Notes under the pieces: model-generated
Databases searched by the model: none
The model's input: the letters and a program-made list of their open reading frames with translations, nothing else
Told to the model about the DNA's origin: nothing
NCBI GenBank assembly: GCA_050290145.1
Contig: JBNKHC010000370.1
Coordinates: 1 to 9,291, forward strand
Reading direction: 5' to 3'
From: Pelagibius sp050290145
Lineage (GTDB): Bacteria; Pseudomonadota; Alphaproteobacteria; Kiloniellales; Kiloniellaceae
Length of the DNA: 9,291 nucleotides
Program-made: the position numbers and the translations under genes
In this document: piece by piece, positions 1 through 7,389 of the stretch
How positions within the stretch are numbered: the first letter of the stretch is position 1
Layout: every line of letters starts with the position of its first letter

Positions 1-851
1 TTGTAGCCGGTCTGGCTGGCCACCTGCTGCACGCTGCTGGCGGGGCTGCGCTCCAGCAGCGCCAGGGCCTTCTGCAGGCGCCAGTCGGCCAGGTAGGCCA
101 TGGGCCCCTGGCCGACCAGGGCGCTGAAGCGCTCGGCGAAACGGCTGCGCGACATGCCGACCTCGCCGGCCAGGCGGTCGACGGTCCAGGTCTCGCCGGG
201 CTGCGCGTGGATCAGCTGCAGGGCGCGGCCGATCTGGCGGTCGCGGAAGGCCTCGACGAGGCGCTTCAGTTCCTCGCACTGCTCGACGCCGATCCGCAAC
301 ACCTCGATGAAGACGATCTCCGACAGGCGGGTGACGGCGGCGGTGCTGCCGATCTCCTCGGCGAAGACCCGGCGCGCCACCAGGCGCAGCACCTCGTCCA
401 GCCAGGGCTCGCGCGCCCGCATGGCCGCGGTGACCACCAGCGCCTCCGGCAGGGCGCGCAGCAGCGGGTGGTCGGCGGCGGCGCGAAAGGTGAAGTGGCC
501 GCAGACCAGCTGGGTGGAAGCCTGCGGGGCGCCCTGGCCGATGACCAGCGCCCCCTCGCCGGTGAAGCCGCTGTCCCGCATGACGGTTTCCAGGTCGGCG
601 GCCTGACGCCCGGCGCTGTCGGCCAGCACATGGCGGCGCCCGCGCGGGATCAGCACCAGGTCGCCGGGGCTGAGCTCCAGCGTGGCGCCGGAGGCAAGGC
701 CGACATGGCAACTTCCCTGGACCACCAGATGGAAACGCGCGGCCTGCTCGTAGTCGGGCACGGCGACGGCCCAGGGAGCCGAGCAGTCGGTGCGGAAGTA
801 GAGCGCGCCCTTCAGTTCCAGGGTGTCGAGGATGTCGTTCAGAACGTCCAT
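1..851 (-). CDS. AraC-family transcriptional regulator with N-terminal cupin domain, 3' end cut off by window edge
   Basis: A cytoplasmic DNA-binding regulator; 283 codons are present and the frame is open to base 1, so the C-terminal end is missing. The start is the ATG at 851-849, preceded by GGGAG nine bases upstream. Residues about 1-140 form a cupin-like sensor domain of the 'Cupin_6' type, with the SPGDLVLIPRG turn near residues 61-71. Residues about 205-283 are the AraC DNA-binding domain: the first helix-turn-helix is visible (WTVDRLAGEVGMSRSRFAERF, about 222-242) and the second starts at SSVQQVASQTGY (272-283) and runs off the edge. About 25-40 residues are probably lost. The domain order and several local patterns (MSRSRFA, the LVCG motif) resemble E. 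coli RclR, a hypochlorite-responsive activator. Target genes are not visible; in such regulators they are often adjacent or divergent, so the answer may lie left of the window. Family assignment is firm; the ligand or signal is inference. Confidence 0.93.
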   Translation of the reverse strand, partial: MDVLNDILDTLELKGALYFRTDCSAPWAVAVPDYEQAARFHLVVQGSCHVGLASGATLELSPGDLVLIPRGRRHVLADSAGRQAADLETVMRDSGFTGEGALVIGQGAPQASTQLVCGHFTFRAAADHPLLRALPEALVVTAAMRAREPWLDEVLRLVARRVFAEEIGSTAAVTRLSEIVFIEVLRIGVEQCEELKRLVEAFRDRQIGRALQLIHAQPGETWTVDRLAGEVGMSRSRFAERFSALVGQGPMAYLADWRLQKALALLERSPASSVQQVASQTGY

Positions 852-947
852 GGGGCGGCGCTCCCGGCCAATTCTTTGCAACTCGTCCCGTCAGATCGGA
901 CGCCTGCTCAAGAATTTAGGGCATTCGGCGGGATTGGAAAGGGCGGA

Positions 948-970
948 GGCTCAGCGGGCTTCCCTGAGCC
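948..970 (-). terminator. Candidate hairpin terminator overlapping the gntR stop codon
   Basis: Perfect 7-bp arms GGCTCAG (948-954) and CTGAGCC (964-970) enclose nine bases; two further G:C pairs can form inside if one base bulges. On the minus strand the 3' arm contains the gntR TGA stop (953-951). The sequence that follows on the minus strand, TCCGCCCTTTCC, is only modestly T-rich, so this is a weak intrinsic terminator at best. It may instead stabilise the mRNA 3' end or act with Rho. It lies between gntR and the downstream araC-type gene, which has its own ribosome binding site. Confidence 0.4.
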
Positions 971-2075
971 GGGCCTTGCGAGCGGCCGACTTCTTGGACG
1001 CGGCTTTGGCCTTTGCGGGCTTATCCGGCGCCGGCTGGCGCTGCGGGCGGTCGCCGGCGCGGGGCTGCGTGCTGGCGCGGGCGCAGAGATGGAAACCCAG
1101 GTCCACAACCTTCTCCTCCGGCGGCTCGCCGGCGATGGTCTGGGCGATCATGTCCATGGCGGTAACGCCCATCTCGTAGCGCTCGGTCGCCATGCTGGTG
1201 ATCGGCGGCTCCGCCGCCGCCGACATCTCGAAGTCGTTGAAGCCGGCGATGGCCAGACGCTCGGGCACGGCGATGCCCATGCGCTGGCATTCGAAGAGCG
1301 CGCCCAGGGCGACGTCGTCGTTGTTGCAGAAGACCGCTTCGACGTCGGGGCACTGCGCCATGATCGCGCGCAGCAGCTCGCAGCCGACCCGGACCGAGGA
1401 GGGCGACTTGGTCTGGACGACGAGGCTGTCGTCGTCCAGGCCGCGTTCGGCCATGACGGCGCGGTAGCCCGCCATGCGGCGGTTGCTGCGCGGGTCCAGG
1501 CGCGCGGCCAGGCAGGCGATACGTCGGTAGCCGGCCGCCAGCAGGTGCTCGGTCATGGCCCGCCCGGCGGCGAACTGGTCGAGGCCGACCATCATATCGA
1601 AGGGCTCCGGCCCCAGCTCCATGATCTGCACGATGGGCAGTTCCGCTTCACGCAGCATCTTGGCCGCCGCCGGCGTCTGGTCGATGCCGGCCAGGATCAG
1701 GCCCGCCGGCGACTGGCTGAGGAAGAGGCGGATCAGGCGCTCCTCCTCCAGCTGCGCATAGCGGGTGTTGGCGAACTGCACCTGCAGGTCGGTCTTCTCG
1801 GCGCGGTCGTGAATGCCGCGCAGCACGTCGGCGAAGACGGAGTTGGTCAGCGAGGGGATGATCACGCCGACCACGTTGGTGCGCGCGGAGGCCAGGGCCC
1901 GGGCGTGCAGGTCGGGGACGTAGTCGAGGGCCTGCACCGCCGCGGCGATGCGCTTGCGCAGCGGCTCGGAGACGCGGGCGGGCTCGCGCAGGGCGCGTGA
2001 GACGGTGATCGGGCTGACCCCCGCTTGCGCAGCCACGTCGGCGATCGTCGTGCGGCCCTTTTTGCGTCGCGTCAT
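951..2075 (-). CDS. gntR: LacI-family transcriptional repressor, GntR-like, with a basic C-terminal tail
   Basis: A LacI-family repressor of 374 residues. The helix-turn-helix is at about 9-29 (TTIADVAAQAGVSPITVSRAL), followed by the hinge helix (about 54-62) and a periplasmic-binding-protein-like effector domain. Stretches such as IPSLTNSVFADVLRGI, FCNNDDVALGALFECQRMGI and AIAGF closely parallel E. coli GntR, the gluconate-responsive repressor of the gnt genes, so a sugar-acid effector is likely but unproven. The ATG at 2075 is chosen because AAGGGG lies five bases upstream and it begins just before the conserved helix-turn-helix; a GTG at 2123 would add 16 unconserved residues. After the usual LacI-family end (RAST, residue 336) the protein continues for 38 residues rich in Lys, Arg, Ala and Pro (13 basic, 3 acidic), absent from E. 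coli GntR. No gluconate kinase, permease or Entner-Doudoroff gene is in the window. It is divergent from the glutamate dehydrogenase gene, and a matching operator lies 71 bases upstream, which suggests autoregulation. Confidence 0.93.
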   Translation of the reverse strand: MTRRKKGRTTIADVAAQAGVSPITVSRALREPARVSEPLRKRIAAAVQALDYVPDLHARALASARTNVVGVIIPSLTNSVFADVLRGIHDRAEKTDLQVQFANTRYAQLEEERLIRLFLSQSPAGLILAGIDQTPAAAKMLREAELPIVQIMELGPEPFDMMVGLDQFAAGRAMTEHLLAAGYRRIACLAARLDPRSNRRMAGYRAVMAERGLDDDSLVVQTKSPSSVRVGCELLRAIMAQCPDVEAVFCNNDDVALGALFECQRMGIAVPERLAIAGFNDFEMSAAAEPPITSMATERYEMGVTAMDMIAQTIAGEPPEEKVVDLGFHLCARASTQPRAGDRPQRQPAPDKPAKAKAASKKSAARKARLREAR

Positions 2076-2080
2076 TCGTA

Positions 2081-2086
2081 CCCCTT
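2081..2086 (-). promoter_or_regulatory. Shine-Dalgarno that decides the gntR start
   Basis: On the minus strand AAGGGG is followed by five bases and then ATG (2075). No similar motif precedes the upstream GTG at 2123, so this site favours the shorter protein. Confidence 0.7.
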
Positions 2087-2145
2087 GGTCATTCCCCCTG
2101 GTCACGGCGCCGCATTCCACCACTTTCGACCAGGAAAGGCCAAAT

Positions 2146-2159
2146 TGCTAGCGCTATCA
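2146..2159. promoter_or_regulatory. GntR/LacI-type operator upstream of gntR and divergent gdhZ
   Basis: The 14-mer TGCTAGCGCTATCA fits the family half-site pattern TGnTAnCGnTAnCA at every fixed position. Its centre is the perfect 8-bp palindrome TAGCGCTA (2149-2156), with the characteristic central CG that inserts the LacI-family hinge helices. It lies 71 bp upstream of the gntR ATG and about 250 bp upstream of the dehydrogenase ATG. This places it well for autorepression of gntR, perhaps over the -10 region: a weak TTGCGC-like -35 can be read on the minus strand near 2190. An effect on the divergent gene is possible only if that promoter lies far upstream. Known GntR operators of enterobacteria share the same skeleton, so the neighbouring GntR-like protein is the obvious binder. 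I cannot test binding. Confidence 0.75.
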
Positions 2160-2220
2160 CGAATCTTCTTTCGGTTGAGCGGGCAGCGCAACTGTTTCCG
2201 GCGACCCTGACGGGTGACGC

Positions 2221-2250
2221 CGGCGGGTTTTCCACCGGTCCCTCCCGCCG
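2221..2250. repeat. GC-rich inverted repeat in the gdhZ upstream region
   Basis: Arms CGGCGGG (2221-2227) and CCCGCCG (2244-2250) pair perfectly over seven bases around a 16-base loop that contains ACCGGT. On the plus strand a pyrimidine-rich stretch (CTTCGCTTTCGCCCCTT) follows. It could be a leader hairpin, a weak terminator for transcripts entering from upstream, or chance in GC-rich DNA. There is no downstream T-tract. Confidence 0.3.
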
Positions 2251-2410
2251 CTTCGCTTTCGCCCCTTAGATTTCGGCGCGGGAATGGTTTAGCGTGTGAT
2301 TCAGGTGGTTTGAGTCGTGGTCGCAACAGTCGGCGGCGGCACCATCGGGCAGAGTCACACAGTCACCGGCTAAGCAGACAGTCCATAAACTGCGGCAGGG
2401 GGAAAACGTC

Positions 2411-5400
2411 ATGGCAGACAAGAGCGCGCAAGCGCGGTCCCGACTCATCGGCCAGATCGTGCAGGCGGTCGGCAGGCGCCTCAGCGCGACCAAGGCCAAG
2501 CGCGCCGAGGTCTTCGTGCGGCAGTTCTTCGCGAACGTGCCGCCCAGCGACCTGCGCGGCGAGTCGGCGGACAACCTCGCCGGCGGCGCGCTGGCGCTGT
2601 GGGACAGCCTGCAGCAGCGCACCCCCGGCAAGGCCAGCGTGCGCGCCTATAACCCCGATCCGGAAAAGGACGGCTGGGAGTCGCCGCACAGCATCATCGA
2701 AATCCTCAACGACGACATGCCGTTCCTGGTTGACTCCGTGACCGCGGAGATCAACCGCAATGACATCGAGGTACGCCTGGTCATCCACCCCATCGTCAGC
2801 CTGCGCCGCGACATCAAGGGCAAGCTCGTCGATTTGGTCGACCCCAAGGCCAAGGGACCGGACCGGGCCAGGCCCGGCGCGCCGGAGCCGACCGGCGAAT
2901 CGGTCATGCAGATCCAGATCAGCGAGCAGCCGGACAAGCGCCTGGCGGAGATCGCCGCGCGGATCGAGAGCGTGCTGGCCGACGTGCGCGCCTCGGTCGA
3001 GGACTGGAAGACCATGCGCGAGCGCTGCCGCGAGGTCATCGCCGAGCTGGAGACGCGTCCGCCCATGCTGCCGGTGGCGGAGATCGCCGAGGGCCTGGAA
3101 TTCCTGAAGTGGATGGACGACGACCACTTCACTTACCTGGGCTATCGCGAGATCAGCTTCCACGGCCGCGGCGGCAACACCGTGACCAAGATCAACAAGG
3201 CACGCGGCCTGGGTATCCTGCGCGATCCCGAAGTGCGGGTCTTCGACGGCCTGCGCAATCTCGGCAAGCTGCCCGCCGACGTGCGCGACTTCATGCGCCA
3301 GCCGCAGCTGCTGCGCATCACCAAGGGCAACCGCCGCGCCACGGTGCACCGCACCGTCCACCTGGACACCATCGCGGTGAAGACTTTCGACACCAAGGGC
3401 CACGTCACCGGCGAGCGGCTCTTCGTCGGGCTCTTCACCTCAATGGCCTACTCGCGCTCGCCCAGCGACATTCCGCTGCTGCGCCAGAAGGTCAGCGCGG
3501 CCGTGAAGCTCTCGGGTTTTTCCTCGCGCAGCCACGACGGCAAGGCGCTGATGCACATCCTGGAGACCTATCCGCGCGACGAGCTGTTCCAGATCTCCGT
3601 CGACGAACTCTGCCAGACCGCCATCGGCGTGCTGCACCTTCAGGAACGCCAGCGCACGGCGCTCTTCGTGCGCCGCGACCCTTTCGAGCGTTTCGTCTCC
3701 TGCATGGTCTATGTGCCGCGCGATCGCTACGACACGGCGCTGCGCCGGCGCATGCAGACGATCCTGGCCGAAGCCTATGAAGGCCAGTGCGCCAGCTTCT
3801 CCGCCCAGATGAGCGACGAGGTGCTGGCCCGCCTGCACCTCATCATCACGACGCGTCAGGGCAAGATCCCCAAGGTCAATCTGAAGAAGCTGGAGGAGCG
3901 CCTGGAACAGGCCTCGCGCTCCTGGGCCGACCTGCTGGAAGACGCCCTGGTGGCCGCGACCGGCGAGCAGTTCGGCATCCGCACCCTGCGCCGCTACGAG
4001 CGTGCCTTCCCGCCGTCCTACCAGCGCCACTTCAGTGCCGAGGTCGCGGTGGAGGACATCGGCCACATCGAAGAGGCCATCGCCGAAAACGACCTCTCGA
4101 TGAAACTCTACCGCCCCGAGGGCGCGCCGTCGCATGTGCTGCACTTCAAGATCTACGTGCTCGGCGAGCCGGTGCCGCTGTCCGACATCCTGCCGATGCT
4201 GGAGAACATGGGCCTGAAAGTGATCGGCGAGGTGCCCTACGACATCGATCTGAGCGAGCAGCCGGCGCCGATCTGGATTCACGATTTCGACATGGTCTCC
4301 GAAGGCGAAGTGGCGATCGACCTGGAGACCGTCCGCGACGCCTTCCACGAGGCCTTCGCCCGCGTCTGGCACAGCCGCATGGAGGACGACGGCTTCAACA
4401 AGCTGGTGCTGCACGCCGGGCTGACGGCGCGCGAGGTGATCGTGCTGCGCGCCTACTGCAAGTACCTGCGCCAGGCGCGCATCCCCTTCAGCCAGGCCTA
4501 CATGGAGGCGACGCTGGCGCGCAACGCGACGCTGGCGCGAAACCTGGTCGACCTCTTCCTGGCGCGCTTCGATCCGGCCAAGTCCAAGGACTCGCAGAAG
4601 CTCGGCAAAAAGCTGGTGGCGGAGATCAACGCGCAGCTCGACCAGGTCTCCAACCTGGACGAGGACCGCATCATCCGTCGATACCTGAACCTCATCCTCT
4701 CGACCCTGCGCACCAATTTCTTCCAGCCCGCCGACGACGGCAGCGAGAAGGTCTACTGCTCCTTCAAGTTCGACTCGCGCAACATCGAGGAGCTGCCGCA
4801 GCCCCAGCCTCTGCGCGAGATCTTCGTCTACAGCCCGGCGGTCGAGGGCGTGCACCTGCGCTTCGGTATGGTCGCGCGCGGCGGCCTGCGCTGGTCCGAC
4901 CGGCCGGAGGATTTCCGCACCGAGGTGCTGGGCCTGGTCAAGGCGCAGCAGGTGAAGAACACGGTCATCGTACCGGTGGGCTCCAAGGGCGGCTTCGTGA
5001 TGAAACAGCCGCCGCCGCCGGAGGCCGGGCGCGACGCCTTCCTCGCCGCCGGCATCGAGTGCTACAAGACCTTCATCCGCGGCCTGCTGGACATCACCGA
5101 CAACCTGAAGCTTGGCCGCGTGGTGCCGCCGAACAAGGTCACGCGCTATGACGGTGACGATCCCTACCTGGTGGTCGCCGCCGACAAGGGCACGGCGACC
5201 TTCTCCGACATCGCCAACGGCGTTTCCGCCGACTACGGCTTCTGGCTGGACGACGCCTTCGCCTCCGGCGGTTCGGCCGGCTATGACCACAAGAAGATGG
5301 GCATCACCGCGCGCGGCGCCTGGGAATCGGTGAAGCGGCATTTCCGCGAGCTGGGCAAGGACTGCCAGAAAGAGGACTTCACCTGCATCGGCTGCGGCGA

Positions 5401-7294
5401 CATGTCGGGCGACGTCTTCGGCAACGGCATGCTGCTGTCCAAGCACATCCTGCTGATCGGCGCCTTCAACCACATGCACATCTTCGTCGACCCGACGCCC
5501 GACCCGGCGCGCAGCTGGGAGGAGCGCGACCGCCTCTTCAAGCTGCCGCGCTCGGCCTGGATCGACTACAACCCGGAACTGATCTCCAAGGGCGGCGGCA
5601 TCTTCGAACGCAGCGCCAAGTCGATCAAGGTGACGCCGGAGATGAAGCAAGCCTTCGGCATCGCCAGGGACAGCGTCACGCCCAACGAGCTGATCCAGGC
5701 CATGCTGCTGTCGGAGGTCGAGCTGCTGTGGTTCGGCGGCATCGGCACTTACATCAAGGCCGGCGAGGAAAGCAACCTGGACGTTGGCGACCGCGCCAAC
5801 GATGCACTGCGCGTCAACGGCAAGCAGGTGCGCGCCAAGGTGATCGGCGAGGGCGCCAACCTGGGCGTCACCCAGCTGGGCCGCATCGAATACGGCGAGG
5901 CCGGCGGGCGCTGCAACACCGACTTCATCGACAACTCCGCCGGCGTCGACTGCTCCGACCACGAGGTCAACATCAAGATCCTGCTGGGCGACGTGGAGCA
6001 GGCCGGCGACATGACCCGCAAGCAGCGCGACAGGCTGTTGGAGAAGATGACCGACGAGGTCGGCGAGCAATGCCTGCGCGACAACTACCTGCAGAGCCAG
6101 GCGATCACCGTCACCCATCAGCTCGGCGGCCACCTGCTGGACCGCTTTGCGCGTTTCATGCGCGCGCTGGAGAAGGAAGGCCTGCTGAACCGCCGCATCG
6201 AATACTTGCCCGACGACGAGGAGGTGCTGGAGCGCATGAAGCGCGGCGAGGGCCTGACCCGGGCGGAGATCGCGGTGCTGCTGTCCTACTCCAAGCTGGT
6301 GCTCTATGACGACCTGCTGAAGTCCAAGCTGCCGGACGACGCCTATTTCGCCGCCGACCTGGAGACCTACTTCCCCAAGCCGCTGCGCACGCCCTATGCC
6401 AAGCAGATCGAGCGCCACCGGCTGAAGCGGGAGATCGTGGTGACGGTGGTCAGCAACGACCTCATCAACCGCGTCGGCATCAACTTCGTGCACGAAGTAC
6501 GCGAGAAGACCGGCATGCCACCGGAAGAGGTGGTGAAGGCCTACATCATCGCCCGCGAGATCTTCGGCATGCGCGATATCTGGGCGCAGATCGAGGCGCT
6601 GGACAACAAGGCGCCGGCCCTGGTGCAGTCGCGCATGCTGGTCGAATGCGGTCGCCTCATCGAGCGCGAGACCGTGTGGTTCCTGCGCGAGATGGGCATG
6701 CCTCTGGATATCGCCGGCGAGATCGCCCGCTTCGGCGAGGGCGTCGCCACCTTGGTCGGGCGCCTCGAATCGCTGCTCTCCAGGGCGGATCGCGATCTGC
6801 TCGACCAGCGCTCGGCGCAGCTCGTCGAGCAGGGGGCGCCGCAGGCCCTGGCGCGCCGCGTCGCCAGCCTGGCGATGCTGGCGCCGGTCTGCGACGTGGT
6901 GCGCATCGCCGCCACCCTGAAGCTGCCGGTGGAAAAGGTGGCCGAGGCCTACTTCACCATCGGCGACCGCTTCGGCTTCGACTGGCTGCGCCGTTCGGCC
7001 GGGTCGCTGCCCACCGACACCGCCTGGGACAAGCTGGCGGTCTCGGCCATCATCGACGACTTCTACGGCCACCAGAGCGAGCTGACCACGCGGGTGCTGA
7101 ACGGCAACGGCGTGGCTAAGGGCAAAGCCAAGACGGTGGCGACCGACAAGATCATCGCCGACTGGTCGGAGGGCCGCGCGCCGCTGGTGACGCGCACCGA
7201 GCAGCTGCTGGAGGAACTGAAGTCCTCCGGCACGCCGGACTTCGCCATGCTGGCGGTGGCCAACCGCCAGCTCAAGTCGATGGTGTCGGGCTAG
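2411..7294 (+). CDS. gdhZ: NAD-specific glutamate dehydrogenase, large (about 180 kDa) type
   Basis: Catalyses L-glutamate + NAD+ + H2O to 2-oxoglutarate + NH4+ + NADH in the cytoplasm, a catabolic route from amino acids to the TCA cycle. The protein has 1627 residues, the normal length for the GDH-180 family (Streptomyces, Pseudomonas GdhB, Caulobacter GdhZ), with no frameshift. Residues about 1-700 form the long N-terminal region with ACT-like regulatory domains, including NDDMPFLVDSV (about 100) and FLKWMDDDHFTYLGYRE (about 230). The catalytic core follows: GGLRWSDRPEDFRTEVLGLV (about 824-843), VPVGSKGGFVMK with the substrate-site lysine K859, and PPNKVTRYDGDDPYLV (about 907-922). Next come ASGGSAGYDHKKMGITARG (about 955) and the glycine-rich nucleotide-binding stretch CGDMSGDVFGNGML (about 996-1009), then a long C-terminal helical domain. 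The start ATG has AGGGGGA eight bases upstream. It is transcribed alone, divergent from gntR and convergent with ybjQ. In Caulobacter the orthologue also restrains FtsZ during division; whether this one does is inference. Confidence 0.98.
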   Translation: MADKSAQARSRLIGQIVQAVGRRLSATKAKRAEVFVRQFFANVPPSDLRGESADNLAGGALALWDSLQQRTPGKASVRAYNPDPEKDGWESPHSIIEILNDDMPFLVDSVTAEINRNDIEVRLVIHPIVSLRRDIKGKLVDLVDPKAKGPDRARPGAPEPTGESVMQIQISEQPDKRLAEIAARIESVLADVRASVEDWKTMRERCREVIAELETRPPMLPVAEIAEGLEFLKWMDDDHFTYLGYREISFHGRGGNTVTKINKARGLGILRDPEVRVFDGLRNLGKLPADVRDFMRQPQLLRITKGNRRATVHRTVHLDTIAVKTFDTKGHVTGERLFVGLFTSMAYSRSPSDIPLLRQKVSAAVKLSGFSSRSHDGKALMHILETYPRDELFQISVDELCQTAIGVLHLQERQRTALFVRRDPFERFVSCMVYVPRDRYDTALRRRMQTILAEAYEGQCASFSAQMSDEVLARLHLIITTRQGKIPKVNLKKLEERLEQASRSWADLLEDALVAATGEQFGIRTLRRYERAFPPSYQRHFSAEVAVEDIGHIEEAIAENDLSMKLYRPEGAPSHVLHFKIYVLGEPVPLSDILPMLENMGLKVIGEVPYDIDLSEQPAPIWIHDFDMVSEGEVAIDLETVRDAFHEAFARVWHSRMEDDGFNKLVLHAGLTAREVIVLRAYCKYLRQARIPFSQAYMEATLARNATLARNLVDLFLARFDPAKSKDSQKLGKKLVAEINAQLDQVSNLDEDRIIRRYLNLILSTLRTNFFQPADDGSEKVYCSFKFDSRNIEELPQPQPLREIFVYSPAVEGVHLRFGMVARGGLRWSDRPEDFRTEVLGLVKAQQVKNTVIVPVGSKGGFVMKQPPPPEAGRDAFLAAGIECYKTFIRGLLDITDNLKLGRVVPPNKVTRYDGDDPYLVVAADKGTATFSDIANGVSADYGFWLDDAFASGGSAGYDHKKMGITARGAWESVKRHFRELGKDCQKEDFTCIGCGDMSGDVFGNGMLLSKHILLIGAFNHMHIFVDPTPDPARSWEERDRLFKLPRSAWIDYNPELISKGGGIFERSAKSIKVTPEMKQAFGIARDSVTPNELIQAMLLSEVELLWFGGIGTYIKAGEESNLDVGDRANDALRVNGKQVRAKVIGEGANLGVTQLGRIEYGEAGGRCNTDFIDNSAGVDCSDHEVNIKILLGDVEQAGDMTRKQRDRLLEKMTDEVGEQCLRDNYLQSQAITVTHQLGGHLLDRFARFMRALEKEGLLNRRIEYLPDDEEVLERMKRGEGLTRAEIAVLLSYSKLVLYDDLLKSKLPDDAYFAADLETYFPKPLRTPYAKQIERHRLKREIVVTVVSNDLINRVGINFVHEVREKTGMPPEEVVKAYIIAREIFGMRDIWAQIEALDNKAPALVQSRMLVECGRLIERETVWFLREMGMPLDIAGEIARFGEGVATLVGRLESLLSRADRDLLDQRSAQLVEQGAPQALARRVASLAMLAPVCDVVRIAATLKLPVEKVAEAYFTIGDRFGFDWLRRSAGSLPTDTAWDKLAVSAIIDDFYGHQSELTTRVLNGNGVAKGKAKTVATDKIIADWSEGRAPLVTRTEQLLEELKSSGTPDFAMLAVANRQLKSMVSG

Positions 7295-7389
7295 CAGCTC
7301 GGAGACCCGGTTGGCCTCGCCCTGAGGAGGCGCGTCGGCGCCGTCTCGAAGGCTGCGAGATGAGCGGGAGGCCGGTCCTCGAGGTCGGC

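Larger units (their letters stand above)
2076..2410. other. Divergent intergenic region between gntR and gdhZ
   Basis: A 335-bp region with no credible gene; short open frames here lack coding character. It contains the gntR ribosome binding site, the operator at 2146-2159, a hairpin at 2221-2250, and four GANTC sites (2161, 2298, 2312, 2352). It also has three ACAGTC hexamers (2326, 2359, 2378) and the strong Shine-Dalgarno AGGGGGA (2397-2403) eight bases before the gdhZ ATG. I see no convincing sigma-70 promoter for gdhZ: CATAAA near 2384 could serve as a -10 but lacks a good -35 at proper spacing. No known riboswitch structure is recognised. The length leaves room for a leader transcript of up to about 200 bases. 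Confidence 0.6.

Noticed and set aside
207..2000. A 597-codon plus-strand open frame across the araC and gntR genes
   Set aside because: It spans two well-supported minus-strand genes and their gap, with no family resemblance; it is a high-GC shadow frame.
2076..2123. Longer gntR start at the GTG at 2123
   Set aside because: It adds 16 residues not expected in LacI-family proteins, and the ATG at 2075 has a properly spaced AAGGGG.
2357..2366. CACAGTCAC-like repeats as a CRP/FNR-type site before gdhZ
   Set aside because: The half-sites are direct or wrongly spaced rather than the symmetric TGTGA-N6-TCACA arrangement.
3440..7072. A 1210-codon open frame on the minus strand, fully antisense to gdhZ
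   Set aside because: It is the mirror of a high-GC coding sequence, has low-complexity composition rich in His, Gln, Val, Asp and Arg, no recognisable domain, and lies opposite an intact conserved enzyme.
7344..7360. Small stem TCTCG / CGAGA downstream of gdhZ as a terminator
   Set aside because: Only five base pairs with a seven-base loop and no T-tract; too weak to call.
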